A stretch of DNA of 64,000 nucleotides from Knoxdaviesia capensis. Its lineage: Eukaryota > Ascomycota > Sordariomycetes > Microascales > Gondwanamycetaceae. Below the pieces are notes generated by a model that saw only the letters and a list, made by a program, of their open reading frames with translations, was not told the origin of the DNA and did no database searches. The DNA lies in the NCBI GenBank assembly GCA_001510575.1, contig LNGK01000005.1, forward strand, positions 186,001 to 250,000. The letters run 5' to 3'. The position numbers and the translations under genes are program-made. This document shows positions 1-12,374 of the stretch, piece by piece; the first letter of the stretch is position 1, and each line of letters begins with the position of its first letter.

Positions 1-66
1 GAAGACAACGGACAGCTTGAGTTGGAGATAGATCACAAAATCTTGAAGGCACTTGGATATACGTGA
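1..66 (+). CDS. Possible 3' end of an unidentified gene (partial)
   Basis: Frame 1 is open from the first base to a TGA at 64-66 and reads 21 residues ending in ...DHKILKALGYT. The stretch is followed at once by AT-rich, non-coding-looking DNA. Codon use and composition fit the tail of a coding exon, but 21 codons are too few to name a family or to exclude chance. The gene, if real, lies mostly outside the window on the left. Confidence 0.35.
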   Translation, partial: EDNGQLELEIDHKILKALGYT

Positions 67-1767
67 GGATCACCATCTATATATCATCGTCCCACGATGA
101 GCCGATTACTCTTAAGCCATCTTTCGACAGTTGACAGCATCCAACGCAACTCGTTGGTACGCAAGTCCAGCCTGGCGATTTCCCGTGTAGCTAAGCTTCA
201 GGTGTCCCCTAGATGCTCCACAATCTTCAAATTATATCTACGATTTCATCAAAACTTTTCCTTCTTTTCAAATGTGTCGTTGTCCCAGCCTCAGATGACG
301 AGACCTCGACCAAAGTCTTCGCTCTTCCCCTGCCTTGTCGGACTCTTCTCTGACATTCAGATGCAGCCAAACAGGCGGTATCCCCGGTCCAGAGTATATT
401 CGCCTTTCTTATTGTTTTTTGTTTAAGGATCAGACTAAGCTTGTTTGCCCGGCTGCGAGTTTTCTCTTTTTCCTGGCTTCTTCTATCTTGGTGCCGGTCT
501 CTCTCACCAAGCTGTCATCCCACGACCTCCACTCCCCATGACCCAGGACCACTTTTCGCCATTTCAGCAAGTTCTCGCATATGATGGGAATCCCTGATAG
601 TATCAACTGCTCGTCCTATCTCCCTCTCTCTCTCACCGCATCATCTCCGACCATCTGGTTCGTGGGCCCGTGGGCTATCGTGGGTGGATTGCCGCCCATC
701 CACTCCGCTGGGCCTGGTGGGCACTGGTGTGCATCCCGGTTATCTCGGTGCCGGGAGGGTGTGTGGAATGAAAAAAGCAGCTCCAAATTCCCAATATAAC
801 CCGAAGTTCTCTAACCGAAGTCAAGCTAGGTTTGTCTTGTGGGGGCCGAGATAATGCGCCCGTCTTGTGCTGGACTTGGGCACTCCTCTCCGTGTAAGTG
901 GACCCCTGCGAGGATCTCATCATTTGATTGTGAGTGGTGTCACTCTCGTTACATGTGTCAAAGCCGGGGTTTGGTTCACTAGATATCAGCCTAAAGAAGA
1001 AAATAATGAAGAAAAAAAGAAACGAAAATCTTCGCGAGAACCAGATCCTTCCAGATCGGAATGGCTGGTGCGTGTAATTCGCCAGAATGCCTGACTTCGG
1101 CCAACATCCCGCGGAATCTCGGGCGCCAAATATTGAGGCCGTGGCCATGTGAGGATCTCCTCATCCCCGACCTCCAGGTCTTGGATACGGGATGAATCAG
1201 AAACCGCTAAGAGGTTTTCTCGCCTCTCCTAGACATAATACGGCCAGTTGTAAGTCGTAAGCTATGATCTGATAATGGACACTTTGCTCCGCAACCCAGC
1301 GTCTTTAGATTTCTTGTTCTATCAGAGTTTTCTTCCAGGGTAATGTGGTCCCCGTTCGTGCCTGGGGATACCGTAGTAGACTCGAAGGAGAGAAAATTGA
1401 AAGGTCAAAGATGAAAGATATCGGAATATCACAATATGAATTGCGCAAGTGTAAGACGTGATTCCTGGGCCGGGGAAAGCTGAGCACCCAGCCGGTCATT
1501 CTGGTGGTCCTCTAGGGGATAGCACATATCTTCATGTCACAGTTATAATATACGATTCTGCAACCTATATGCTGCCCAATTTGAGTCCCCCTCACATCTG
1601 TTCAGCAGTTCGTTGTACAGTGTCCTGACCGATACTCAACCCAGCACCTCTCCCAGCTTACACCTCCATACTCTCTCTTCTTTTCAATAGCCCGATTTGC
1701 TTTCATTTTATGACATCCGTCGTGTTCAAAACTCCCTTCATAGTGCTTGCTGCTTCTTCCATTCAAG
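67..1767. other. Intergenic region upstream of the monooxygenase gene
   Basis: No reading frame here has convincing codon structure. The last 150 bases before 1768 are pyrimidine-rich (runs such as ctctctcttcttttc near 1671-1684), as expected of a fungal core promoter and leader. I see nothing else that can be named. Confidence 0.6.
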
Positions 1768-3696
1768 ATGGGTTCTCGTGTGCAGACCGATGGTCCCAAG
1801 CCTGAGTCGTCCGGGTCGTCATCCCCGGCGCCAGCACTGACTCCCACCACCACTTCGTCATCCACCGCACCCACGTCTCCCAGCAACTCTGCGGAGGGCA
1901 CCAGCCGGTATGACTCGACCTACTTCCCCAAGCAAGTGCCTTGGAATCCGTTCCGGCCTGTCAAGGTCATCATCGTCGGTGCCGGAATCGGAGGAGTGGC
2001 CACATCCATCCTGGTGAAGCACAAGGTCCCCAACGCCACCATTGCCGTGTATGACCGGCTAGATAAGATTGTAAGTTCACTCACTTAGGAGATAGATGCA
2101 CGTTGTAGATGTCCACAAACTAACATCGTCAAGGGAGGAACCTGGGCGGCAAATGTCTATCCCGGCGTCCGCTGCGATGTGCCGTCGCACGCCTACCAAC
2201 TCACCATCGACCCGAACACCGACTGGTCGGAGTACTACCCCAAGGGCGCCGAGATTCAGCAGTACTACGAGGGACTGGTAGAAAAGCACGGCCTGCGGCC
2301 CAGCTTCCACCTCAGCCACGAGGTCCTGCGGGCGATGTGGCTCCCCGACGCGGCGCAATGGGCGGTCGAGGTGCGCGACACCGTGTCAGACACCGTCCGC
2401 GTCGACACGGCCGACTTCTTCGTCTCAGCCCAGGGCCGTATCTCGCAGCCCAAGATCCCCGACATCGCCGGGCTGTCCACTGCCTTCAAGGGCCGCGTGG
2501 TGCACACTGCCCAATGGCCGGCCGACCTCGACCTGGCAGACAAGACGGTGGCCATCATCGGCAACGGCGCCAGCGCCCAGCAGCTGCTCCCCAACATCGT
2601 CAAGTCAGTCAAGCGCATCGACCACTACGTGCGCACCAAGACGTGGGTGACGCCGACCTTCGTCGGCGACCTGCTCGAGGCGCAGGCCGACGCGCCCGGA
2701 GGCCCGAAGTACACTGACGAGCAGCGCGACAAGTTCCGCAACGACCCGCAGGCGTACCTAGAACACCGCCGCGAGTTTGAGCTGAAGATGCACGCGCGCC
2801 TCGGCGGCGACCTGATCGGCAGCCCCGAGAACGCGGCGCTGCGCGAGAAGATCGTCCAGGTCATGCGCGAGCGTCTGGGCGGCGACGAGGAGTGGCTGCA
2901 GCGCGTGCTGCCCGACTACTCGCCCGGCTGCAAGCGGCTCACGCCGGCACCTGGATACCTCGAGTCGCTGAAGAACGCGCGCGTCGACTTCGTCACCAAC
3001 GGCATCGACCACGTCACCGAGACCAGCATCGTCAGCAAGGACGGCGTGCTCCGCGAGGTCGACGTGATCGTCACGGCAACCGGCTTCGAGGACGGCTTCA
3101 CCACGCGCTTCCCCGTGCTCGGCATCGACGGCGTCGACCTGCGCAAGAAGTGGGCGGCCGACGGCGACCCCGGCTTCCCCGAGAGCTACCTCGGCGTGAT
3201 GGCGCCCGGGTTCCCGAACTACTTCACGGTGCTGCAGGCGCAGGGCAACGCGCGCGGCGGCACGGTGCCGCTGCAGATCGAGATCACGGCGACGTACATC
3301 GCCAAGTGCATCCGCAAGGTGCAGAGCCAGAGCTACGCGGCGCTGCACCCGACGACGGCGGCCGCCGAGGAGTTCAACGACATCGTCGGCGGCGCGTTCC
3401 GCGGCCGCGTGGTCATGGACAAGTGCAACTCGTGGTTCAAGCAGCGCGCGGGGCCGTCGCGCATCCTGATCGCCTGGCCCGGCTCGTTCCACCACCGCGC
3501 CGACATCCTGCGCGATCCGCGCTGGGAAGACTTTGTGTTCCAGCGCCGCAAGGGCGCCGAGAAGAACCGCTTCGAGTACTTCGGCAACGGCTACACGCAG
3601 CGCGATATCGAGCGCGATCCGGTGAAGATCACGAACTACCTCAGGGCGGTCCCGGATATTGATTTGGCGGCGGTGCATGAGTTGTGGAACGAGTAA
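1768..3696 (+). CDS. Baeyer-Villiger-type FAD/NADPH monooxygenase
   Basis: Two exons, 1768-2070 and 2134-3696, joined by a 63-base intron (donor GTAAGT at 2071, acceptor AAG at 2131-2133), give 621 residues. Residues 1-60 are Ser/Pro/Thr-rich and probably disordered. An FAD-binding Rossmann motif GAGIGG is at 71-76, followed by the typical GGTW at 102-105. FKGRVVHTAQWP at 219-230 matches the Baeyer-Villiger fingerprint FxGxxxHxxxW(P/D), and the NADPH-binding GNGASA follows at 244-249. An ATGFEDGF segment lies near residue 417. Length and motif order fit class B flavoprotein monooxygenases, which insert oxygen next to ketones. The substrate is unknown. No polyketide synthase, terpene cyclase or P450 gene lies beside it, so it looks like a stand-alone catabolic or orphan enzyme. 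Confidence 0.93.
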
Positions 3697-6600
3697 GAGT
3701 CTGTATGCGTTGTGTCTTTGTGTGGTGTAGCTGGTACTTCTTTTGTTTCCTTTGGAAATCGTGTTTCGTGTCTCGGTTTGGTTAATATATCATGGGTCTT
3801 CCACTACCCATCTTGCACATCGTGACGTCTTTTGCCGTATGCACTCACTGTATGCAGATGCACAAACAGCGCACATCTGTTCTGTACCCACGGACACGTC
3901 GTCTGACCGACAGCGTCCGAGACCTGTTGATAATTTGCAGCGCACAGCATCGGTGGACGACAATCCGTCTGGACGTGGTTGGTTCGTTTCAGCTCTGTGC
4001 GGTGGATGGTGGTGGTGCTGATCTCTCCGGCTGGGAGAGCTGGTGATGACCGTTTTCATGCATGGAGAAGGTCGATATGAAGAGCAGATTGATAGACGAC
4101 ACACTCTCTTGCATGTTTGGTCTTCCGGAAGCAAGTGACGGTCGTGACAAAAAGGTGTGGCGGTCTGTGCGACGGAGACTGAGAAACATCACGATATCTT
4201 GTTTTTAAGGACTGGGAGAAACATTCATCTGAGATATTACTGAGGGGAAAGGGAACCCCAATTAATATTGGTCTTATCAGCAACCCCGAATGAGGTTTAT
4301 CCGGGGATGAGAAGCAATTTACGTGCACCAGTGATGGGAACTTCATATAGATAAATTGAACATCCCCACATTCATCCGGACACGGACATGTGCAAAGCCA
4401 GTGATTTGTTTGAGTGCGGGAGATGTCTCAGAGCATCCAAGTAGCAGTCTACCGGCTTGAAGAGGTGAGGTCAAGACTGACGATGCTTGAGATACGCTCA
4501 GCCAAACCCTGACCCCAGTAACCCTAATTCCACAAAATCTCACAGAGCACAGACTGGAGCAAACACGGAAGAGCTGTCGGCTTGTGCTTGCACGACAGAC
4601 TGCATTAGACGGGTTGGTTCCCGCTATATTCCAGTCTGTTCAATGATTTCCCGGAACCCCAAGTCAAAGCATATTTTCCAGACCAGAATAGCGGGGGGAC
4701 GTCGGACTCTACTGTACACACTGCTCTTCCACATACATCAGGGTATGTTGTGCATAAGTGGGCATTATTTGCATAACATATTGGGGCTATTGGGGTGCAA
4801 TGCAGCCCTAAAAGGGTCCATAACGACGGGTGCTTTTCGTTCGCACACTGGTGGATAGGCCTTTTAGGATGAGAAAGCCGCCATAGGCAGGGGGACAGCT
4901 CTTCTCCCTCCAAGGTCGAGCAAGAGCTCCGCGGTGATAGACTGGGAGCAAATGTGTAAGATGACGGGCATGTTAGCCCCCCCTCTGAATCAGGAGAGAC
5001 AGAGCGACAGGAGATGAGGCTGTGGGGATGGTCAAAAGTGAATCCAGGCCGGGTGTTTTCCGTTTGATAGGCTTTGCCAGCCAGTCCAGGTCCAAAGTCA
5101 GGCCCGGATCGAGGGCCGTAGCCCGGACTCAGTCCGTATTCCAGGACCGTCAGTTTAGGACTGTACCCGGACCTCGTGAAAGCGGTATGGTACTCTCACC
5201 CATAGTGCGTATGAAGATGCAAGTGAACCAACCCTCCTAGACCCCCAAAGCTGCCAGGTATGCGTTGTTTCTCTCACCCCGGGAAATTTATAGGGGGAAG
5301 CAGTGGAGTTGGAAATGATGAGACTTCGAGATGTCTGCTGCGCCGTATTTGCTCTCTTGACTTTGGGTGCAGAATAAAAGCGCACCATATGTCCGGAGTA
5401 CGTTATACCGTATTTCCCAAGGATCTTTGTTACCTGCAAGCGGAAACGGGAATCTCTCCAGTACCATGGTCCCCGTCGGTGAAGAAACTGCATGCTACAG
5501 AAATAAGAGATTAGGTCGACAGCGAGCAAACAGAGTCCCAGCTTCTAAGCTCTGGGAGGTTTCACGATGGCCTTCATACAGAATATTGCATTATAAGATA
5601 GTGTGAGTTTCCCGCTATCTGCTGCTCGTAGCACATCACAGGCCGGCGATCTCACAAACCAGCCAGATCGCTGATCTTTACCTGTGAAGGTTCTTCCTTC
5701 TTCACAGACACACGTCCAGAGAGAGAGTGAGAGAAGAAGGGGGGGAGAAAACTCTCTTCTCCCCTTATGAACCCTGCAAGTAGTACTAAGATGACTTTCA
5801 GGGGTCCCTGGGCTAGTCTGGATGTGCAGTCTAGGGTCGGTGGGCCAGAAAAGAAGCCACTCAAACTTGTCACGGCTATCCGTGGAACGGCGTCTGGGAG
5901 CTAATTTTCCCTGACATAAGTGAGAGCACGAGCGGGCTTTTGTGTCTTTTTCTTCACGACAGGCACAACTGGCGGTGTGAAGAGCTGAAAGATAAAAGAG
6001 AGTCAAGACATTGTGTGTGACAGGCTGCGTGTCTTTGAAGAAAGAAACAAGAGAGACTGACTCTTTCGGACAGACACAAACCCGCATACCTGATAAGGAA
6101 CAGTGGGATTCGTTGCAGGGCGACAAGCGATCAGCGTTGCATAAGTGGGTACATGCGACCCGGGAGCAAGAGCTAGATATGAATATGGACATATTTCGAG
6201 CATCTTTCTCTCGTCTTTCTGCCAATGCTTTTTTCGTCGCTCACTCACTCGCAATGCAAGGCCCAGGGGCCGGCCAGTCAAACTTCTCGGTTTCGTGGAG
6301 AGCAGTGCCGAGTTCCTTGAAACGGTCTAGGAGAGAATGCAGTTGTTGTCAGTGGTTTCTTCAGTAAGGACATGATGTGGGAGTGAAGCTTCAAGATATG
6401 CAGTATACGTACAACAGGTGTCGTAACCCGCAACCCTATGCCAACAGCAATATCACAAGCCAAGCCCCGTTAATTGCACAACTCCGCTTTCCAGCATACT
6501 CCGGATTAGTGCATATAACAGCGAGCTCGGCTACAAGAATATGCACATCATTCATTGCAAGAAACAATCGCGCCAGAGAGAAGGAAGGAGCAAGCAGCAT

Positions 6601-6699
6601 TGCTGAAGAAGGAAAGCGCACAGACATACGAGGGTCGTTCCTTCGCCATCCATCAATAGCCAGCCCGTGATGTATCGTTTTGTCTGTGGGCAGGAGCTC
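3697..6699. other. Gene-poor intergenic DNA
   Basis: Only short frames without coding bias are present. A telobox-like AACCCTAA lies at 4520-4527. No tRNA, repeat family or recognisable domain was found by eye. Confidence 0.55.
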
Positions 6700-9073
6700 G
6701 ACGTGCAAGGCTCCTTCTTTCTTTTTTTATTCTGTCATCATCGCGGAAATTGTAAGCCCTAAAGTTCTTATTCAAAAATTTGCCTTTTCTCTGTGTTGTT
6801 CTTCTTCTTCTCTTCCATTCCCGCCTTCATTTCCATCATCATCTTCGGTCCTTGCTGTTGGCATCATTGCCCTCCATGTCAAAAGTTTGCCAGGTCAATA
6901 ACCCCGGCCTGCATCAATAACCGACCTAGAACAGTCCTGGCCCTTGCCTAGACCTACGGCTGCATTTTTCTGCCTTTCTGGATTGGGTTCTCTCTCTTCT
7001 TCAAGGACTGAGTAACTGTCATTCTTATTGTTTTCCTTCTTTATCTATTTTTCTTTCTTTTCTTCTCCTATTTCTCGGAATCTTGCTGTCACTCTTTCCG
7101 GTTCTTCACTGAATATATCTTGGCCTATAACGGCTTCCGAGACACGGCGATCCTTCCAGGGGACCGAGAATTTGGCTGGCATCCATCTTCCGTTCCCTTT
7201 CTCTCGGTGTTTAACTCCGTTTCTCTAGCTTCGATTCTCCAGCTCACGGCTTACTGCACATCTACTCTCAGTCTTCTCGCTTGGATACCCTCAGAAACAG
7301 TCCCGGATCCTCGGTTTCGGTCACGGCCACGGCCACGGCCACGGACTTGCTCTCTGATATGCTTTAATCTCTCTTCATGCATCTGCACGTCGATTCAGCG
7401 TTTCTCGGACTCTCTCGGACGCCTTTTCTTCTACCACTTACACGCGTGATGCTTTTCGTTCCGACAGCACATCTCCTTGAGTCTTCGTCCACGTCATCCC
7501 ACGTCGATATCTCTCGTGTAGCTCAAATCCACCCATCGGCGCCTGCTTTTTCTCTCTTATCCTCGATTCCCCAGCTTTTACTTTCTCTTCTCGGTGGCTG
7601 TTTTATCAGGAACATCACCGCTGCATAGGCCAGTCCTAGCTTCTCGCTTCTCTCCGGTGCCGCAAACTTGCATGTGTTGCATTATTTTCAAGTGAATCTC
7701 TCTTTTCTAGCGAACTCCTTGCTGGCCTCTCTCTCTTGATTTTCCTTTCTTTTATTTCCTTTTGCTCGTCATTCTGTGCTGGTGTCTACCACTTTCTTTC
7801 CTTTTTCTGTCCTTTCCTTTCTTAAGTTCCAACTTTCAGTCCATCTCCGTCGTATCTTATGATCACAACTGTATGATTCTGGCACTTCTGATGCCATCAT
7901 TCTCTCCTTCTTTTTCTCCAAGTTGATTCTGGGCCTATACGAATACCCTGAATCCCACTTGCAGTTCAGACCCTGGACATTACCCGGCTTCTTGCATCTC
8001 GCTTCCACTTTTTCGTTTGCAACCACGAGCCCGTTCAACCCAACCCAACCCAGCTGGCGGTGATCATTTCTATCCATATCCACGGCCAACTTACACACCA
8101 ACACCGCTATATCGATTGCAAAACTCATTCCCCATCTGAAAATACTTCCCGTGTCCGGCCCCTCTTCCCCATCTCTGGTCTCACAAGTCTCACCACGAGC
8201 AAACACACAACCAGCGGATCTCAGGTTTGAAATTGGTACAGCAAACAATCCCTACGTACTTACCCGGGTCGACCAGTCTTCCGGCCACACCAATATATCG
8301 GCTGCTCCATCTATCTCCGCACACTTGCAAACGACGGGACCGAGACGAGATATATTTGCAAGGCAGATATACGACCACCTAAATTGGCATCAACAATTCA
8401 CTATATACACGCGGCTTATATATCCATTGCATTCTGCGCAGGAATGAGTTATATGTGATACTCTTTCAGCTCTCCTGGTTCTCAGCGCCGATCCAGCTTG
8501 GCCACCGGCATAACAGCGTTTGTAGGTATGATATATTCTACATACCCCCCGGGCTGGCCCTTTCCGTGCCTCGTTTGCGCCGCGCTTCAGATCGCAAAAT
8601 ACTTCAGTCACTAACACCGTTAAGTGCGCAACCACAGGCCAAGCCTTCGTTTCTTTTTCCTCTCCCAGGAAGTCCTTTACCCCCCTAAGCTTTCGCATTT
8701 AGCCCGGGACGTGCCCGCAGACGATCTCGCAATCCCCTGTTTGTACACGTCGTAAGTGTACCCCCATCCTCATCCCTCTTTCGGTCACCTTTCTCTCAAT
8801 TTATTGTGTTTTTTGATCCCTGGAAAGCCACATTTTCCTCTTTTTCTTGATCTTGTCAGCCGCTTATTGCGCTTCTATTCATCTGAAGGTGAAAACTCGG
8901 TCTGGCTGAATGGAGACTGGATAACGAACCTGAGAAGGGACAAACACTAACACGTCACACCCAAACCGCCGGAAATCAGCAAACGCTTCAGTCTCAGAAG
9001 GGAAAGCCAGTCTGTTGGCGCGCTGCAAAGTACGGGAGGTTCATACCTCCACGGACGCCAAAATCCAAAAATC
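6700..9073 (+). promoter_or_regulatory. Very long pyrimidine-rich promoter/leader of the 9074 gene
   Basis: From about 6710 the + strand is dominated by T and C tracts (ttctttcttttttta, tcttcttcttctct, tctctctcttg), continuing with breaks to the start codon at 9074. CT-rich DNA on the coding strand before the start is a known feature of strongly used filamentous-fungal promoters and leaders. Small upstream reading frames occur (for example 8756-8950), but none has independent support as a gene. The transcription start cannot be placed from sequence alone. Confidence 0.5.
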
Positions 9074-11875
9074 ATGGCTGCCTCTCCAGCCTTGGATGGC
9101 ATCTTTGGCCCTGCCACCAAACGCAGTCGCCCTCTCACTATTTCCTCGTTGGATGACCTGAAATCGGCTATTCCTCCGGTGCCAGCCGTTACACAGACCG
9201 CCGCCACTCTGGACCTAGGGCCAGCGCCATCACTAGCCTTGCACTCACCGTATGCCACCACCTTTGGCGCCGGATCCTCAACTGTGCCAGTTTCTCCTCA
9301 TAGAGCTCCTTCTTCCTACGCTGCATCTATATCATCTTTCTCCTCCGCTCCTAGTTCGACCCTTACTCGGTCCAGTTCTGTTGGTCACCGACCGAAGCAT
9401 GTCCACTTGCCCATGTACATAAAGCCGTACACTCTTCGGCCTCGATCCTCTCTTTCCGACCAGCCACCCTCCGGCCCCGGCTCTTTCGTGCCTTCCATTG
9501 CATCCACGGAGAATTACCCACCTTCTCACCTTCACGACGCCTCTGATTATGACGACGGCCTGCCTCTAGGTTCAGACGCTGCAACCTTTGCTGCCCAGTT
9601 CTACTCGACTCGCCCGGCCTCATCGGCGCAACCATCTCGACGTTTTGCGCTTGGAAACGCTCGCCGAACAGCATCATCTGCTCCTGCATTGGCGGCCTTT
9701 CCTGACAGCAACCAAGGCTTCCGAGCTACTCCTGCATCGGAAAAGTCCAAACACCCCTTCTTTGACGAATCCAACCATCGATGGTCACGGCTCAAGGACG
9801 ATCTTGTGCGCCGCTTCTCCAAGGGCTCCGTTTCTCACTCGGCGTCCGCCTCGACCTTTGACGGTAACTCCGACACGATGCCCCACATCCAGCTCCCTGA
9901 CTCTGCCGTTGCAGGCACCACCATCGGAGGCCACCGCTATATTGCAATCTCGATTCCGATCGAACACTTCAGTTCTTCTAACAGCGACGACTACTCCGAC
10001 GCCTCAGGCCTGTCCTCTCCATATAGCCGGCCCTACAACCCCAATGGCAGTCAAAACCCGAGGGGCCTGTCTCCAGCAATGGCGGCAGCTCTGGCTTTAC
10101 AGCCCCACCACCTCCAGCCAGGCCTCGGACCTCAGCCTGGCGAAGTGCTGGCGCCCCGAAGAACTTCCAGTCGCCCGGTCGTTGGTGCTACGTTGGCCCC
10201 AGTAGTCGAGGCCGCCGAGAATGGGGAGATCGATCCGGGTGATCCCCAGGAAGCTGTTGCCATATCTCTGACTGTTGTCCAGTCTCCACGTGCAAGCAGT
10301 GTCATCATCCCAGAGAACACTTCCAATGCTCGGAGTGGATTCCCGCCACGTCGCCTTGGATCCCCACCCTATACAATCTCTCCACCGTCACCGCCAAACA
10401 CCGTGGGCTTCTATAGCGTGCCAATGAGCCCGGGACAGCATCCCAGTCGCAAGTGGCCGAACTCATATGGCGGCAACAGGCCTAAGAATGTGACCGCGAG
10501 ATACCCATCTCCTCCACCTTCCCCTGTACCCGTGGACGCAATTCCGCCTGTCCCCCAGCTTTCACCTGGGCCTCCTATAGCAACACCCCTACCACCATTA
10601 CCCAAGGCTCGCACTGCTACCACTACTGTTCCTGCGCCTCCGACAATTCCCTACCGCAAGAGAATGGGTGCAGTTGGAACATCCCGCTTGCATAACGGCG
10701 AGTCGATAGACCAGGTCATCCACCAGAGCGTTGCACCTGCATCGGCCTTGTCTCCTGGTGAAACTGGCAACACAGATATTTCGGCAGCTTCTTTGGTCCA
10801 AGAGAATCTGGGTGGCCAGGGATTACACAAGGGTGATGAAACCAAGGCAATTCCGAGTGTACACCTAGAGACAAGGCCAGCGGGAGAGTGTGAAAGTGAT
10901 AGCAGCACAGCTGTCGGGCAAGCTGACTCAACTGTGGAGACCTCGACAGCATCAGTTTCTAATGCGTCGACCCCAGAACGTAAGAGCCGAGTATCTGATA
11001 CCACTGTCAAATCTGTAAGCATTTCACTTACAAAGTCGGCGGCTTCGAATGCGAAAGCAGCCCCGGCATCCCGCTCATCGTTGGACTGGCGACGAGCACG
11101 GCAAGAACGGGTGCGTGAGAAGCGCCAGCGGGATATTGAAGCCTCCAAAGTCGCCGCTGCCGCTGCAGCCGAGGCTGCGAAATCAGCACCTCGTCCCACG
11201 TCTCGAGGGTCTTCTTCGTCGTCATCGGCGGACTCGACGGTGACAATGCGGTCGCCGCCCTGCCTGTCTCCCATTATGATCGTTGCTAGTCTCGAGCCTG
11301 AGATCCAGGTTACAGTGTCAGGCTCTGACAAGCTGGTGCCGTCCAAGTCTCGGACTCCCAGCGTCCCTCTCGATCGGGTGTCTCTTGCCCGCCGTCGTGG
11401 CTGGAAGGGCGCATCTGCGCGTACAGGCAACGCAAACAGCGACGCGTCCTATCGGCCGGTGTCTCCGACATCTTCCATCTCCTCGGCCACGACTACAACA
11501 ACCACTACTACCGGAACGGTAACCACTACTACCACTGGCTCGGGAGGCGGAAACGGCCACCGTAGCTCTCGGCGCCGCGGCGGTGACTCTGGCTACGGCC
11601 AGTACGACCTCCGCGAGATGGAGCGGCGGCTCCGGCGCCTTGAGCGGCGCCATGCGCTGGAACCTGTGCTCGAGACCCTCGACCGCACTCTGGTGACCCT
11701 GTACGAGGACCGTGTGGCCGACTGGGTGCACGATACCGATGCTGCGGGAGCGGAGTCTCAGAGGGCAGTGTCGTCAACGGCCGGGGGTGTCTCCCGGCGG
11801 CGGCGGATTCGGCCGTCGAGCAGCAATGGGAGCGTCGAGAAGGCGTCTGCGTCGGTGGCGGTCGTTGAAGTTTAG
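9074..11875 (+). CDS. Large disordered Ser/Pro-rich fungal protein of unknown function
   Basis: One uninterrupted exon encodes 933 residues. Nearly all of it is low complexity: Ser/Pro/Ala-rich blocks, PPSPP-type stretches near residues 430-530, and a Thr-rich run near 812-830. Two segments look helical. One is basic and then alanine-rich at about 667-706 (DWRRARQERVREKRQRD). The other is a charged segment at about 845-880 (REMERRLRRLERRH ... LYEDRV), which is the best candidate for a conserved binding element. No catalytic motif, signal peptide or membrane segment is visible. An AATAAA at 11895-11900 lies 20 bases after the stop. I do not recognise the family. A cytoskeletal, polarity or signalling scaffold is possible but not shown. 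Confidence 0.82.
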   Translation: MAASPALDGIFGPATKRSRPLTISSLDDLKSAIPPVPAVTQTAATLDLGPAPSLALHSPYATTFGAGSSTVPVSPHRAPSSYAASISSFSSAPSSTLTRSSSVGHRPKHVHLPMYIKPYTLRPRSSLSDQPPSGPGSFVPSIASTENYPPSHLHDASDYDDGLPLGSDAATFAAQFYSTRPASSAQPSRRFALGNARRTASSAPALAAFPDSNQGFRATPASEKSKHPFFDESNHRWSRLKDDLVRRFSKGSVSHSASASTFDGNSDTMPHIQLPDSAVAGTTIGGHRYIAISIPIEHFSSSNSDDYSDASGLSSPYSRPYNPNGSQNPRGLSPAMAAALALQPHHLQPGLGPQPGEVLAPRRTSSRPVVGATLAPVVEAAENGEIDPGDPQEAVAISLTVVQSPRASSVIIPENTSNARSGFPPRRLGSPPYTISPPSPPNTVGFYSVPMSPGQHPSRKWPNSYGGNRPKNVTARYPSPPPSPVPVDAIPPVPQLSPGPPIATPLPPLPKARTATTTVPAPPTIPYRKRMGAVGTSRLHNGESIDQVIHQSVAPASALSPGETGNTDISAASLVQENLGGQGLHKGDETKAIPSVHLETRPAGECESDSSTAVGQADSTVETSTASVSNASTPERKSRVSDTTVKSVSISLTKSAASNAKAAPASRSSLDWRRARQERVREKRQRDIEASKVAAAAAAEAAKSAPRPTSRGSSSSSSADSTVTMRSPPCLSPIMIVASLEPEIQVTVSGSDKLVPSKSRTPSVPLDRVSLARRRGWKGASARTGNANSDASYRPVSPTSSISSATTTTTTTTGTVTTTTTGSGGGNGHRSSRRRGGDSGYGQYDLREMERRLRRLERRHALEPVLETLDRTLVTLYEDRVADWVHDTDAAGAESQRAVSSTAGGVSRRRRIRPSSSNGSVEKASASVAVVEV

Positions 11876-12374
11876 GGAATTGACATGATAGAATAATAAA
11901 CAAAATATATGTTGGAGGCTCAGATCGTCTTCTTTCATTCATCTGATCTGGATATGTGCTTCTTTCGTGTGTGTTTTCTGCTGCTGGGATGTGAATTTGA
12001 AGCAATCGAGAGGATTACACTACTCCAGGTTGGTTACCCGCAATATAGGAAGTGCCTTGAATGCCACCCACCCACCACTCACCTAACACGCCACGAGTTA
12101 TAATGCTAGAGTACGTTATTGACGCAAGAAGAATATCGTTATTTCGAAGAAACTAAAGTAAGGAGCAGGTCTAAATAAGTTACGGGAAAGGAGAGAAACA
12201 CAGTAGCTAGCAGAGAGACAGGAGGGCTCGGTAGAAAGGGTGAAGGGACTGAAAGCAGTGTCAGGCAACGCAAGGGTTGCTTCGAGAAATGAAATGAAGC
12301 TCACGAATCGGATAGAAGATAAAAAGAAAAGGTGTATACGCGCAAGACACAAACAACATGCCGCTTATCTCCCC
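11876..12374. other. Convergent 3' intergenic region
   Basis: This lies between the + strand 9074 gene and the minus-strand chs5 gene, so it should hold both 3' ends. It is AT-rich with an AATAAA just after the upstream stop. No additional gene is supported. Confidence 0.6.

Noticed and set aside
2758..3678. 306-codon minus-strand frame within the monooxygenase gene
   Set aside because: It is the antisense shadow of a GC3-rich exon, Arg/Ala/Val/His-rich, with no domain. The + strand gene has full family motifs.
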